Below are positions 7,624 through 14,918 of a DNA stretch of 23,584 bases, piece by piece. The position numbers and the translations under genes were made by a program. Under the pieces are notes generated by a model. The model was not told the DNA's origin. It did not search any database and was given only the letters and a program-made list of their open reading frames with translations. The DNA comes from an uncultured Desulfovibrio sp. (GTDB lineage: Bacteria > Desulfobacterota > Desulfovibrionia > Desulfovibrionales > Desulfovibrionaceae), in the NCBI GenBank assembly GCA_900546145.1, contig URBN01000031.1, forward strand, positions 1 to 23,584, read 5' to 3'. Every line of letters starts with the position of its first letter. Position 1 is the first letter of the stretch.

Positions 7624-8315
7624 GCTGCCGCTCCGTTTCCGCTGAAGTTGTTGTCCCCGCTGTATCCGGGAATCTGGACTTTGACTTCCAGCCTGTGCAG
7701 CAGTTTGAGGACGATGATGGTGAGAACGAAATAAATGACACCGGCCGCGGCGTAAAGAGCCAGGGCCTCGTGCGTGCGGGCAGCGACAGCGGCCGTGCGG
7801 GCCATGATGTCCTGTGTGCCAAGGACGTAGCAGACAGCGGAGTCCTTGAGAAGAATGGAAAATTCGTTGGCCCATCCGGGGATGGCAATGCGCATGGCCT
7901 GGGGGAGAATGATGCTACTGATGGCCTGCAGATCTCCCATTCCCAGGGCCCGTGCAGCCTTAAGCTGTCCGGAAGGAATTGATTCCAGTGCACCACGGAA
8001 AATCTGCGACTGGTAGGCTGTGCTGGTGCAGCCCATGGCAATACAGGAGATGAGGAAGGGCTCCATGAGCAGGTGCAGGCTCATGAACAGGCCGAAGAAG
8101 AGAAAGAGCAGAACAAGGATGGGAACGCCGCGGAAGAACCAGACATAGACAGAAACCAGACGGCGGAAAAAAGGATGTCCGTAAACCTGAATGATGGCAA
8201 AGGGCAGTCCGAAGCAGAGCCCCATGCTGAGAGCGAGCCCGACTGCGGCAACTGTGACCACGCACCCCTGCAGAATGAAGGGAAGGGCGTTGATAACTAC
8301 TAAAAGAGACTGCAT
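7620..8315 (-). CDS. Amino acid ABC transporter permease (first permease)
   Basis: A 231-residue permease of the HisQ/GlnP type. Hydrophobic helices are evident at about residues 10-40 (FILQGCVVTVAAVGLALSMG), 55-75 (VYVWFFRGVPILVLLFLFFG), mid-protein and 195-215 (ALYAAAGVIYFVLTIIVLKL). The ATPase-contacting loop is GALESIPSGQLKAARALGMG...ILPQAMRIAIPG. It probably pairs with the second permease (6195-6863) as a heterodimer. No clear ribosome binding site precedes the ATG at 8315. The 64-base gap from the binding-protein gene contains a perfect 12-bp hairpin, so synthesis may be set lower than that of the binding protein. Confidence 0.93.
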   Translation of the reverse strand: MQSLLVVINALPFILQGCVVTVAAVGLALSMGLCFGLPFAIIQVYGHPFFRRLVSVYVWFFRGVPILVLLFLFFGLFMSLHLLMEPFLISCIAMGCTSTAYQSQIFRGALESIPSGQLKAARALGMGDLQAISSIILPQAMRIAIPGWANEFSILLKDSAVCYVLGTQDIMARTAAVAARTHEALALYAAAGVIYFVLTIIVLKLLHRLEVKVQIPGYSGDNNFSGNGAAA

Positions 8316-8329
8316 GGCATACCGTTACG

Positions 8330-8358
8330 CGAACCGCCGGCATGCAGCCGGCGGTTCG
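8330..8358 (-). repeat. Perfect 12-bp intercistronic hairpin in the ABC operon
   Basis: CGAACCGCCGGC (8330-8341) and GCCGGCGGTTCG (8347-8358) are exact complements around a 5-nt loop. It lies between the binding-protein stop and the first permease start. No T tract follows on the minus strand, so it is more likely a 3'-end stabiliser or processing site (as between malE and malF) than a full terminator; this role is inferred. Confidence 0.8.
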
Positions 8359-8379
8359 GGAAAAAAAGCGGAAAAAACC

Positions 8380-9123
8380 CTACTTGTTGAGGTACTTCTT
8401 CTGGAGTTCCTTCCAGTAGGGATCGGCCATGAGCTTCTTGTAGCCTTCGTTGATGATCTTGAGCAGTTCGGTATCGCTCTTTCTCACGGCCACGCCAAAA
8501 TCGGTGGGAGTGCCGTGGGTGCCGATCTTCTTGACGGCGCGGCCCTTGGCGATGGAATCGTCGGCGGGAAGTTCGTCCATATAGGCGCAGTCAATGCGGC
8601 CGTTCAGGAGGTCTTCGATGGCGAGAGGAGCGGAGTCGTATTCGCGAAGTTCAAAAGGATACTTCTTGGCCTTCTGCTCCTTCTTGATGGCCACGGCTTC
8701 GGAGGTGCCGCGCTGGATGCCGAGTTTGATTTTCTTGGTAAGAACGTCCTCGGGAGTCAGCTTGGAATCCTTCTTCGTGACGAAGACGGTGGGCACATGC
8801 CAGTAGGGATCAGAGAAGCTGACCTGGGCTTTGCGCTCTTCCGTGATGCTCATGCCGGAGTCGATCATATCGATCTGTTTGGCCTGAAGCGCGGGAATGA
8901 TGCCGTCCCAGGCCATGGGCTTATGGGTGATGGTGATGCCCATGGTTTTGGCGATCCAGTTAAGGGAATCGACGTCAAAACCGGCCGGCTCGCCCGTTTT
9001 TTCGTCGATGTAGGCGAAAGGCGGGTAGTTGGGGTCAATGCCGTTGACGTACGTCTTCTGAGCAAAGGCCTGACCGGAAAGAGCCAGGACAGACAGCAGG
9101 ACCAGAGCGAAAAGCTTTTTCAT
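8380..9123 (-). CDS. Amino acid ABC transporter periplasmic binding protein
   Basis: A 247-residue periplasmic solute-binding protein of family 3 (GlnH/HisJ type). It has a signal peptide (MKKLFALVLLSVLALSGQAFA, probable cleavage after A21) and then the two-lobe fold, with the typical start YVNGIDPNYPPFAYIDEKTGEPAGFDVD, IDMIDSGMSITEERKAQVSFSDPYW and GIQRGTSEA. It captures an amino acid and delivers it to the permease-ATPase complex encoded just downstream. The ATG at 9123 is preferred over an upstream in-frame extension because it begins the signal peptide and has AAGGA (9132-9136, minus) eight bases away. No lipobox is seen, so it is probably soluble. Confidence 0.95.
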   Translation of the reverse strand: MKKLFALVLLSVLALSGQAFAQKTYVNGIDPNYPPFAYIDEKTGEPAGFDVDSLNWIAKTMGITITHKPMAWDGIIPALQAKQIDMIDSGMSITEERKAQVSFSDPYWHVPTVFVTKKDSKLTPEDVLTKKIKLGIQRGTSEAVAIKKEQKAKKYPFELREYDSAPLAIEDLLNGRIDCAYMDELPADDSIAKGRAVKKIGTHGTPTDFGVAVRKSDTELLKIINEGYKKLMADPYWKELQKKYLNK

Positions 9124-9278
9124 GGAGAAATTCCTTGTTATAAAAGGATGAGCGGCGATTCTCTTCAGAAAATCAAAGAGTATCGTGTCAGAAATATCAG
9201 AACAGCGCAGAGGGCGCAAGGAAAACGCCGGATGGAGGGATTTCAGAAACCCGATACGGATTTGTATCCTGACGCCAT

Positions 9279-9283
9279 GGAGG
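9279..9283 (+). promoter_or_regulatory. Ribosome binding site of the small membrane ORF
   Basis: GGAGG at 9279-9283 sits six bases before the GTG at 9290. This site decides the start of the small gene, which has no in-frame ATG nearby. Confidence 0.5.
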
Positions 9284-9289
9284 CGAGGT

Positions 9290-9568
9290 GTGTTTGATGA
9301 TTCATGGTCTGGTTATGCCCTGCTCGGCGTTGTGCTGGGGCTCGTGGGTGTGTGCCTGCGGAGTTTCATGGAGTTCCGCAGAAAGAATGCCAGACAGCCT
9401 TTCCTTTCCGGCAGGGCGGCGGAGTTTCAGCCTCACGAAGAAGTCCCCCAGTCTGTTCCAGGGGAGAGAGGGGACGGGGGTGAGTTCCGGCGGCGCAGAA
9501 TTGAGGCCTACCGGAAAGCAAAGGTCTCCGCAGCGGGGCGCAGAACCAGAGGTCACAGGCGTGGCTGA
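9290..9568 (+). CDS. Hypothetical small single-helix membrane protein
   Basis: I do not recognise this protein. A GTG start after a good ribosome binding site gives 92 residues: a short acidic N terminus (about FDDSWSG), one hydrophobic helix (YALLGVVLGLVGVCL, about residues 9-23), then a long basic, glycine/arginine-rich tail ending RRTRGHRRG. The topology would be one membrane anchor with a positively charged cytoplasmic tail. It lies alone, divergent from the amino acid transporter operon. It could be chance: the tail is low-complexity, the codon evidence is weak, and an overlapping frame (9288-9587) is also open. The start site is the main support. Confidence 0.45.
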   Translation: MFDDSWSGYALLGVVLGLVGVCLRSFMEFRRKNARQPFLSGRAAEFQPHEEVPQSVPGERGDGGEFRRRRIEAYRKAKVSAAGRRTRGHRRG

Positions 9569-9985
9569 GCGGAAAACCGTTTTTTAAGGGCGGCTTCCTG
9601 AAAATATAGAGGATGTCGGGCAGGACCGACAGAACAACGCCTGAAGCACAGGGTAAAAAGTGTTCTGCCACCTTCTGGCGCTCCATGGATCAGCCCGGAC
9701 TGCGACAGGACAGCGGGTGCGCAGGCAGCTTATGCCTTTCTCATGGGCTCCTATGGCATCCCCGCTTATCCGTGAGGATGGAGCCTCACGCCCGCGGTGT
9801 ATTTTTTTCTGATAAAATTTTCCCTATTAATGGCTTTTTATGGTTTTTGTTATTCGTGGAGGCCGGCATCAGAAAAGGAGCAGCAGACTGACTGGCTGGG
9901 ATGATCTGACTGCTTTTTCCTCTGAAGGTTTTCCCTTTCCAACAGAATATTGTGCTCATTTTGAACATGCAGTAAAGAAAAGGAT
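9569..9985. other. Region without recognisable genes upstream of wbaP
   Basis: No credible coding region is seen; short open frames here lack conserved character and good starts. A 6-bp hairpin, TGTCGG (9614-9619) with CCGACA (9626-9631), and a T/A-rich stretch around 9798-9852 are visible. A promoter for the downstream transferase gene is expected in the A/T-rich part, but I could not pick a convincing -35/-10 pair. Confidence 0.5.
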
Positions 9986-11392
9986 ATGCAAGCGAGCAAT
10001 CCTCCCTTTATCCGGTTCTGCAAGAAACTCGGCCTGCTGCCTGAAAAGGTAAGTTATTACCTTTCCGACAGCTTCTTTCTCCTGCTGTCCCTTGTGATCG
10101 CGTTCTGCATCCGCGCGGCGCTCCCCGGTTTTTCGTTCGATCTGACGCTGTATCTGAAAATTGTGCTGATCGTGCTGCTTGGCCCTCTCTGCCTGGGGCT
10201 GCCACTTGGCGTTTATATGGGGATCCCCACGCCGCGCTACAATGAGCTCCGCCGCATCGTGACTTTTGTGAGCATCACCTTCGCCACGGCCATAGCTTTT
10301 CTTTTTCTGGCCAAAAATGGAGAGGCCCTTTCGAGGGGCGTTCTCTTCGGAGCCTGGATTCTCGCCTGTTTTCTCCTGCCTCTCGGACGGGTTTTTGTGA
10401 GACGCCGCTTTGCCAGGTATCCCTGGTGGGGCTACCCTCTTGTGGTTCTTAATTCCTTCACGGGAAGGAAAAAAATCTGGCACTATCTCCGCCGTCATCC
10501 GGAATACGGTTTCAATCCCGTGGCGTCCGTTGATCTTCCTGAGAGCCTTGCCGATGCCCGAGGTGTCCTGGAAGACGCAGCCAGAAAACATCCCGGAGCT
10601 GTGGCTCTCGTGGCCGGCCTCCCGTCCGACATGAACAGTTTCCTTTCCGTGGTGAACGTTTACTTCTCCCGCGTGCTCATTCTTCCGGAGACAAAGGGAA
10701 ACTCTCTCAGTTTCTGGCTGACTCCCTGTGACGTAGGGGTCTCCATGGGGTTTCTTCTTCAGCAGAGGCTCCATGACAGGCGCAGACTTTTTTTGAAGCG
10801 CAGCATTGACCTCATCCTCTGTGCGCTCGGGGCTGTGCTGGTCGTTCCAGTGAGCCTCGTTCTTGCCCTTGCCATACGCCTGGACAGCCGGGGACCGATT
10901 CTGTACCGTCAGAAGCGCGTCGGTCAGGGAGGGCGTGAAATCATGGTTCATAAGTTCAGAACCATGGCCCGGGATGCAGATGTGGTTCTTGAAAAGTATC
11001 TTGCGGAAAACCCTGATGCGCGTGACGAGTGGGAAAGAGATCATAAGCTGCGCAGAGATCCCCGCATCACACGTGTCGGCCGTTTCCTCAGGCATACCAG
11101 CCTCGATGAGCTCCCGCAGCTTATCGATGTGCTTGCCGGCAACATGAGTATCGTTGGGCCCCGTCCCATTGTGAATGAGGAAATATCCAAGTACGGCCCC
11201 GTTTATAGTGACTATATCCTCGTGAAACCTGGGATTACCGGACTGTGGCAGGTCTCGGGGCGTAATGATACCTCCTACGAGGAAAGAGTCGCCTACGATT
11301 TTTACTATATAAACAACTGGTCAATCTGGATGGATATCTGGATTCTCTGCCGCACCGTGCCTGTCGTCATTCTCGGCAGAGGCGCTTACTAG
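9986..11392 (+). CDS. wbaP: Undecaprenyl-phosphate sugar phosphotransferase (WbaP-type)
   Basis: A 468-residue polyprenyl-phosphate hexose-1-phosphate transferase of the WbaP/exopolysaccharide biosynthesis family. It starts O-antigen, capsule or exopolysaccharide repeat units by placing a sugar-phosphate on undecaprenyl phosphate at the inner membrane. The N-terminal half has four hydrophobic helices (about 26-48, 53-77, 87-105, 112-132) and a central cytoplasmic region. The C-terminal sugar transferase domain begins near K271 with a membrane-inserting helix, then RLDSRGPILYRQKRVG, KFRTM, TSLDELPQL (catalytic Asp-Glu), NMSIVGPRP and KPGITGLWQVSGRN. Full-length WbaP proteins are about 470 residues. 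The sugar (galactose, glucose or other) cannot be read from sequence. The start has an unusual site: AAAGGA ends one base before the ATG, so translation may be weak. No other glycan genes are adjacent. Confidence 0.9.
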   Translation: MQASNPPFIRFCKKLGLLPEKVSYYLSDSFFLLLSLVIAFCIRAALPGFSFDLTLYLKIVLIVLLGPLCLGLPLGVYMGIPTPRYNELRRIVTFVSITFATAIAFLFLAKNGEALSRGVLFGAWILACFLLPLGRVFVRRRFARYPWWGYPLVVLNSFTGRKKIWHYLRRHPEYGFNPVASVDLPESLADARGVLEDAARKHPGAVALVAGLPSDMNSFLSVVNVYFSRVLILPETKGNSLSFWLTPCDVGVSMGFLLQQRLHDRRRLFLKRSIDLILCALGAVLVVPVSLVLALAIRLDSRGPILYRQKRVGQGGREIMVHKFRTMARDADVVLEKYLAENPDARDEWERDHKLRRDPRITRVGRFLRHTSLDELPQLIDVLAGNMSIVGPRPIVNEEISKYGPVYSDYILVKPGITGLWQVSGRNDTSYEERVAYDFYYINNWSIWMDIWILCRTVPVVILGRGAY

Positions 11393-11420
11393 AGCCGTCT
11401 GCCAGCGTATATTTTTTATG

Positions 11421-11463
11421 AAGAAAGGGACGCCCTGGTTCATTGCCGGGGCGTCCCTTTCTT
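11421..11463. terminator. Strong bidirectional terminator between wbaP and fabZ
   Basis: A perfect 15-bp repeat pairs 11421-11435 (AAGAAAGGGACGCCC) with 11449-11463, with a further short pairing in the loop. T-rich sequence lies on both sides (ATTTTTTAT at 11410-11419, as read on the minus strand a run of A/T). It serves the convergent wbaP (+) and fabZ (-) genes. Confidence 0.9.
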
Positions 11464-11479
11464 CTTGCGGCACGGATCC

Positions 11480-11950
11480 TTACTCTGGGCGGTCGGCGAT
11501 GGCTGCCGTGATGACAGCCTGACAGGCCAGCTTGCCATCCACGAAGGCCTTTGCTTCCATTTTGCAGAGCTGCATCTTCCTGTGAATGTTGCAGCAGGTG
11601 AGCTCAAGCCTGTCACCGGGGACGACCTGACGGCGGAACTTCACGCTGTCTATGCCTGAGAAGAGGAAAATTTTGTTTCTGAGTTCGTCTTCTTTCGCAT
11701 CAGCGAGCGCCAGGAGGCCTCCGGTCTGGGCGAGCGCCTCGACAATGAGAACGCCGGGCATGATCGGTACGCCGGGGAAGTGTCCCTGGAAGAAAGGCTC
11801 GTTGAAGCTGACGTTTTTGTAAGCCACGATGTGATCGCCCGGCACGCATTCAACGACACGGTCCACCAGCAAAAAGGGGTAACGGTGGGGCAGAAGAGAC
11901 ATGATTCTGCGGATGTCCATGGTGATGGGCTGTCTGGTTTCTTCAGGCAT
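11480..11950 (-). CDS. fabZ: 3-hydroxyacyl-[ACP] dehydratase FabZ
   Basis: A 156-residue cytoplasmic hot-dog-fold dehydratase that removes water from (3R)-hydroxyacyl-ACP during fatty acid elongation, also drawing on the pool used for lipid A. The active-site signature is intact: GHFPGVPIMPGVLIVEALAQTGG, with catalytic H57 and E71. The N-terminal LLPHRYPFLLVDRV is also typical. The ATG at 11950 is chosen over an upstream one because GGAGG lies seven bases before it. It is downstream of ompH on the same strand but separated by a strong terminator. In many diderms fabZ lies between lpxD and lpxA; neither is present here. Confidence 0.96.
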   Translation of the reverse strand: MPEETRQPITMDIRRIMSLLPHRYPFLLVDRVVECVPGDHIVAYKNVSFNEPFFQGHFPGVPIMPGVLIVEALAQTGGLLALADAKEDELRNKIFLFSGIDSVKFRRQVVPGDRLELTCCNIHRKMQLCKMEAKAFVDGKLACQAVITAAIADRPE

Positions 11951-11997
11951 ATTTATTCCTCCATTGCATGTCATGGCGTCTTAGTGGGCGCCTGAAC

Positions 11998-12030
11998 AAA
12001 AAAGGCCTCCGCCCGCAAGGGGTGGAGGCC
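11998..12030 (-). terminator. Intrinsic terminator after ompH
   Basis: On the minus strand GGCCTCC (12030-12024) pairs with GGAGGCC (12010-12004), with two more inner pairs, and six T follow directly (12003-11998). It ends ompH transcription and leaves only about 48 bases before the fabZ start. Confidence 0.9.
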
Positions 12031-12056
12031 GGAAAGTCAGATCGTTTCAGGGCCGG

Positions 12057-12644
12057 TTACTTGCCGGCGGGGGCAGCAGGAGCGGCAGGAGCCTTCTGGC
12101 CGTTGGTCATGGGTTCCTTGGCCTTATCTCCCTTTTCCTTGTAAAGTTTGTTCACTTCAGCGAGAACTTCCTGTGTGAGATCCATGCTCTGCTCGGCATA
12201 GAGAACGCCGCCCGCAGTCACGTCAACCACGAAGTTGTAGCCCTTGCGCTGAGCGACTTCATAAGTGGCGTTGAACACGAGGGTGACCATGTCCTGACGG
12301 AGCTTGACTTCGTCCTGTTCGACCTTGCGCATAAAGTTGCGGGTCTTCTGGTCGAGATCCTGCTTGGAACGCAGGAAGGCGAGCTTGGCGTCTTCAGAGG
12401 TCTTGGGGTTCTTCAGAAGCTCGGCTTTCTTGCGCAGCTTTTGTCCCTGGTCCTCGAGATCCTTTTTTTCAGAGCCGTACTTGTTTTCCATCTGTTTCTT
12501 GGCAGCCAGGGCCGGCTCGCTGGTAGTAGCCACAGTCTGCATGTCGACAACACCGATCTTGAGAGGTGCCGCCGCATCGGCCGCAAAGGCCGATCCCGCC
12601 ATAACAAACATGGCCACCAGGGTCATAACAAACAACTTGCGCAT
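12057..12644 (-). CDS. ompH: Periplasmic chaperone OmpH/Skp family
   Basis: A 195-residue exported protein of the OmpH/Skp family. Skp trimers hold unfolded outer membrane proteins in the periplasm on the way to BamA. It has a signal peptide (MRKLFVMTLVAMFVMAGSAFA, cleavage probably after A21), the start KIGVVDMQTVA typical of the family's first beta strand, a long charged coiled-coil (about 50-125, lysine/glutamate/glutamine-rich, the 'tentacle' helices), then the C-terminal body (GYNFVVDVTAGGVLYAEQSMDLTQEVLAEVNKLY). An unusual alanine/proline-rich tail (about residues 182-195) follows. The start has TAAGGAG about ten bases upstream. It lies downstream of the amidase gene and is followed by its own terminator. 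bamA is in the same window but on the other strand. Confidence 0.92.
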   Translation of the reverse strand: MRKLFVMTLVAMFVMAGSAFAADAAAPLKIGVVDMQTVATTSEPALAAKKQMENKYGSEKKDLEDQGQKLRKKAELLKNPKTSEDAKLAFLRSKQDLDQKTRNFMRKVEQDEVKLRQDMVTLVFNATYEVAQRKGYNFVVDVTAGGVLYAEQSMDLTQEVLAEVNKLYKEKGDKAKEPMTNGQKAPAAPAAPAGK

Positions 12645-12720
12645 GAACTTCCGTCTCCTTACGCCCGATGAAGTGAAATAGCTTGCGGGATGAAAACCCG
12701 TTAGAATTGAATTTGCAACA

Positions 12721-12734
12721 GCCGGGTACCCGGC
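12721..12734. repeat. Perfect 14-bp palindrome upstream of ompH
   Basis: GCCGGGTACCCGGC reads the same on both strands. It lies about 77 bases upstream of the ompH start, between a candidate promoter and the gene. It could be an operator or the stem of a short hairpin. Confidence 0.5.
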
Positions 12735-12750
12735 CGCTTTTTACGGTTTC

Positions 12751-12778
12751 TCATTACAGAGCGGGACAGAAAAGTCAA
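12751..12778 (-). promoter_or_regulatory. Candidate ompH promoter
   Basis: On the minus strand TTGACT (12778-12773) is a good -35. The best -10-like hexamer, TGTAAT (12758-12753), is only 14 bases away; TAATGA (12756-12751) has a 16-base spacer but a poor match. The spacing is suboptimal, so this is tentative. Confidence 0.3.
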
Positions 12779-12820
12779 GAAAAAGCCCCTTTCCCTTAAG
12801 AGGTCAACCGGGAAGAGATC

Positions 12821-12838
12821 CCCCCGAAAGCCCGGGGG
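12821..12838 (-). terminator. Weak terminator-like hairpin after the amidase gene
   Basis: A C/G-run stem (five G-C pairs plus one more, loop about six bases) lies immediately after the amidase stop on the minus strand. Only a poor T-containing tail (ATCTCTT) follows, so partial readthrough into ompH is likely. Confidence 0.4.
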
Positions 12839-12840
12839 TG

Positions 12841-14742
12841 TCAGCGTATGGCCTGTCTGCCTGAATTTTCTGCGGTAATCCTGCCGGAATGGCTGGAGCT
12901 GTATGCCATGATGCCTTCTGCTATGCCTGCGGCGATGGCCTGCCTGTAGGCGGACCTGCCCAGGAGATCGGCTTCGGCCTTATTGGTACAGTAGCCCACT
13001 TCGGCAAGAATAGCCGGCATGGATGTTGTTGAGAGGACGAAGAAGGGGGCTCCTTTGACTCCGTGACCGCTGATGGCAAATCCGCTGCTGCGAACTCTGC
13101 TCACGCTGTGGCGCTGCACAGAGATGGCAAGGCGCCTCGATTCCAGCACACGTCCGGAAAGGGTGACCCGCTGGACGCGGGACTGGCGTCCGTTTTCGCG
13201 ATCGACGACCTTGGCCGCGTCCAGGGCTGCTGTCCTGTCGAGATAATAGGTCTCGAATCCCGCTACCGAGGGGCTGGGGTGCGAGTTTACATGGATTGAC
13301 ACAAAGAGGTCGGACTGGTTTTCGTTGGCTTTTGCTGTGCGTCCCGCAAGGGAGACGCCAATGTCCGTCTTGCGCGTGTAGATGACGCGGTAGCCGTTAT
13401 CGCGCAGGAGTCTGCCCAGCCGGAGGGCTATGTCAAGGGTGATATCTTCCTCTCTGATACCGTTATGGCTTGTTCCGGGATCGCTGCCGCCGTGGCCGGC
13501 GTCAATGGTAATGGTTGAGAGGCCCGGAGCGGCCATTGACGCGAGATCAGCCAGTCTGCCCTGCCTGTTTCCTCCGGCAAAGGATCTGCCGCTGTTCTGC
13601 TCTCCGGGCGTTTTCTGCGTGGCGAGATTATCCACGCTGATGACGAGTTCCTTTCCTCCTTTCTGTGTTTTGGTGGAGAAATGGCGCAGGGCGGAAAAGG
13701 TGAACAGAACCACCGATCTCTTTTGCGAGATCGTCTTCACTGCAATGTTACGGAGCATGCTGCCGCGTATGGATACACCCCGCCTGATTTCGCTCACCAC
13801 CGCTGCGTCGCGGATATCCAGTTCAAGAACGGCGCCGGACGCGGACTTCGATTTGATGCGGGCCTGTGTCTGAACGGGTGCGGTAAAGCCGAGGACTATT
13901 TCCATCTCGTTCTTGCTGATGGTATCCCAGCTCAAATTTTCGAGTTCTGCTCTTCCGGGTTTCGCCGTCTGTGCGCTGTCAGTCCTGTCAGTGCCGTTCT
14001 TGCCTGCCCCGCTGACTTTTCTGGCGGCCTGGCTCGTCGGATACTGTTTTCTGATTCTGTCGGCCAGGGCCAGTGAGAGGCTTCTGTCATTCAGATTTTC
14101 TGAGGCAATGAGATAGGCGTCATAGAGGTTTTCAGGGGCGAGCTGGTTCTTCGGATATTCACCGGCTGCGGCCTCATAGATTTTGACAGCCAGGCGGTAA
14201 TCCTCTCCGAGGTGGGAGCATCCGGCCAGTTGTCTCTGGCATTCGGCGGCTTTCCGGAGGGCCTTCGCGGCCAGGGGGCCGTCAGTTTTTGACTGGTAGA
14301 TGCTGATAAATTCGCTGCGCAGTTTTTCCCAGGGCTGACGCCAGCAGGCGCGGACCGGATTTGCCCTGAGTGCCGTCATTTTTTTCTGGGAACGGCTGAA
14401 AGCAAAGGGCAGTTCGGCGGGAGCGATGCACTTGATGTCTTTGGCTGCGGCACCGAGCTGCAGCCGGCAGGTGGAATTCTGTTTTTGCTGCCGCTGCTGA
14501 GCCTGAGAGGACGCGGCAGCAGGGGTAGGCCTGCGTGGAGTCTGATGGCTCGGCTTTTTCCCGGCCTTCTCTTTTTGGGGGGCCGGGCCTGCGGGAGCAT
14601 TCTGGGCGCTGGCCGTGCTTACGGGTGCAGCGAAGGTCAGGGAGAAAAAGACAGCAAGAATGAGTCCTATTCTGAAAAGAATGGGACCGTGGGGGAGGCT
14701 CACCCGTGATGCGGCGCTGGCCGTCGTATGAAGTTCAGACAT
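12841..14742 (-). CDS. Exported N-acetylmuramoyl-L-alanine amidase (AmiC-like)
   Basis: A 633-residue zinc amidase that cuts the bond between MurNAc and the stem peptide in the periplasm, usually for cell separation. The N terminus has a hydrophobic export segment (about 22-47, ending STASA). Next come a low-complexity linker rich in P, K, Q and A (about 47-90), a helical repeat-like region (about 110-240: AAKALRKAAECQRQ, YRLAVKIYEAAAGEYP, SLSLALADRIRKQYP, TPR-like), an AMIN-like beta domain (about 265-375), and the Amidase_3 domain from about 409. Zinc and catalytic residues are visible: DAGHGG (H417), GIREED (E431/E432), SIHVNS (H484), LAEVGY (E581). The start at 14742 precedes the export segment; a longer frame upstream lacks support. 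The AMIN domain suggests septal or envelope targeting. No EnvC/NlpD partner is in the window. Confidence 0.93.
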   Translation of the reverse strand: MSELHTTASAASRVSLPHGPILFRIGLILAVFFSLTFAAPVSTASAQNAPAGPAPQKEKAGKKPSHQTPRRPTPAAASSQAQQRQQKQNSTCRLQLGAAAKDIKCIAPAELPFAFSRSQKKMTALRANPVRACWRQPWEKLRSEFISIYQSKTDGPLAAKALRKAAECQRQLAGCSHLGEDYRLAVKIYEAAAGEYPKNQLAPENLYDAYLIASENLNDRSLSLALADRIRKQYPTSQAARKVSGAGKNGTDRTDSAQTAKPGRAELENLSWDTISKNEMEIVLGFTAPVQTQARIKSKSASGAVLELDIRDAAVVSEIRRGVSIRGSMLRNIAVKTISQKRSVVLFTFSALRHFSTKTQKGGKELVISVDNLATQKTPGEQNSGRSFAGGNRQGRLADLASMAAPGLSTITIDAGHGGSDPGTSHNGIREEDITLDIALRLGRLLRDNGYRVIYTRKTDIGVSLAGRTAKANENQSDLFVSIHVNSHPSPSVAGFETYYLDRTAALDAAKVVDRENGRQSRVQRVTLSGRVLESRRLAISVQRHSVSRVRSSGFAISGHGVKGAPFFVLSTTSMPAILAEVGYCTNKAEADLLGRSAYRQAIAAGIAEGIMAYSSSHSGRITAENSGRQAIR

Positions 14743-14841
14743 GATTCCTGCCTCAGCCGAAAAGTGCGGATAAGAACGTTCAGATTTTTTATCGGCAGAT
14801 TCCGGAAAAACCTGAGGGCAGGAAAAGGAGAAAAAGAATGC

Positions 14842-14885
14842 AAAAAGCCCGGAGTCTGCTTCCTGGCAGACCACCGGGCTTTATT
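14842..14885 (-). terminator. Intrinsic terminator of the ACT/DUF711 operon
   Basis: AAAGCCCGG (14844-14852) pairs with CCGGGCTTT (14874-14882), and GTCTGC (14854-14859) pairs with GCAGAC (14866-14871). On the minus strand the stem ends in a run of T. It lies 34 bases after the DUF711 gene and separates it from the amidase gene. Confidence 0.9.
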
Positions 14886-14918
14886 TTCCGGGAAGCGGGG
14901 ATCCCCTGTTGCCTGAAA

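Noticed and set aside
7624..7875. An N-terminal extension of the ABC ATPase gene
   Set aside because: It lies inside the upstream permease gene and gives a non-family N terminus; the ATG at 7623 with ATGA overlap fits the family length.
9124..9219. A longer start for the amino acid binding protein
   Set aside because: It would place 32 residues before the signal peptide; the ATG at 9123 has a good ribosome binding site and starts the signal peptide.
9613..9891. An open frame of 92 codons before wbaP
   Set aside because: No ribosome binding site, no conserved character, mixed composition; probably chance.
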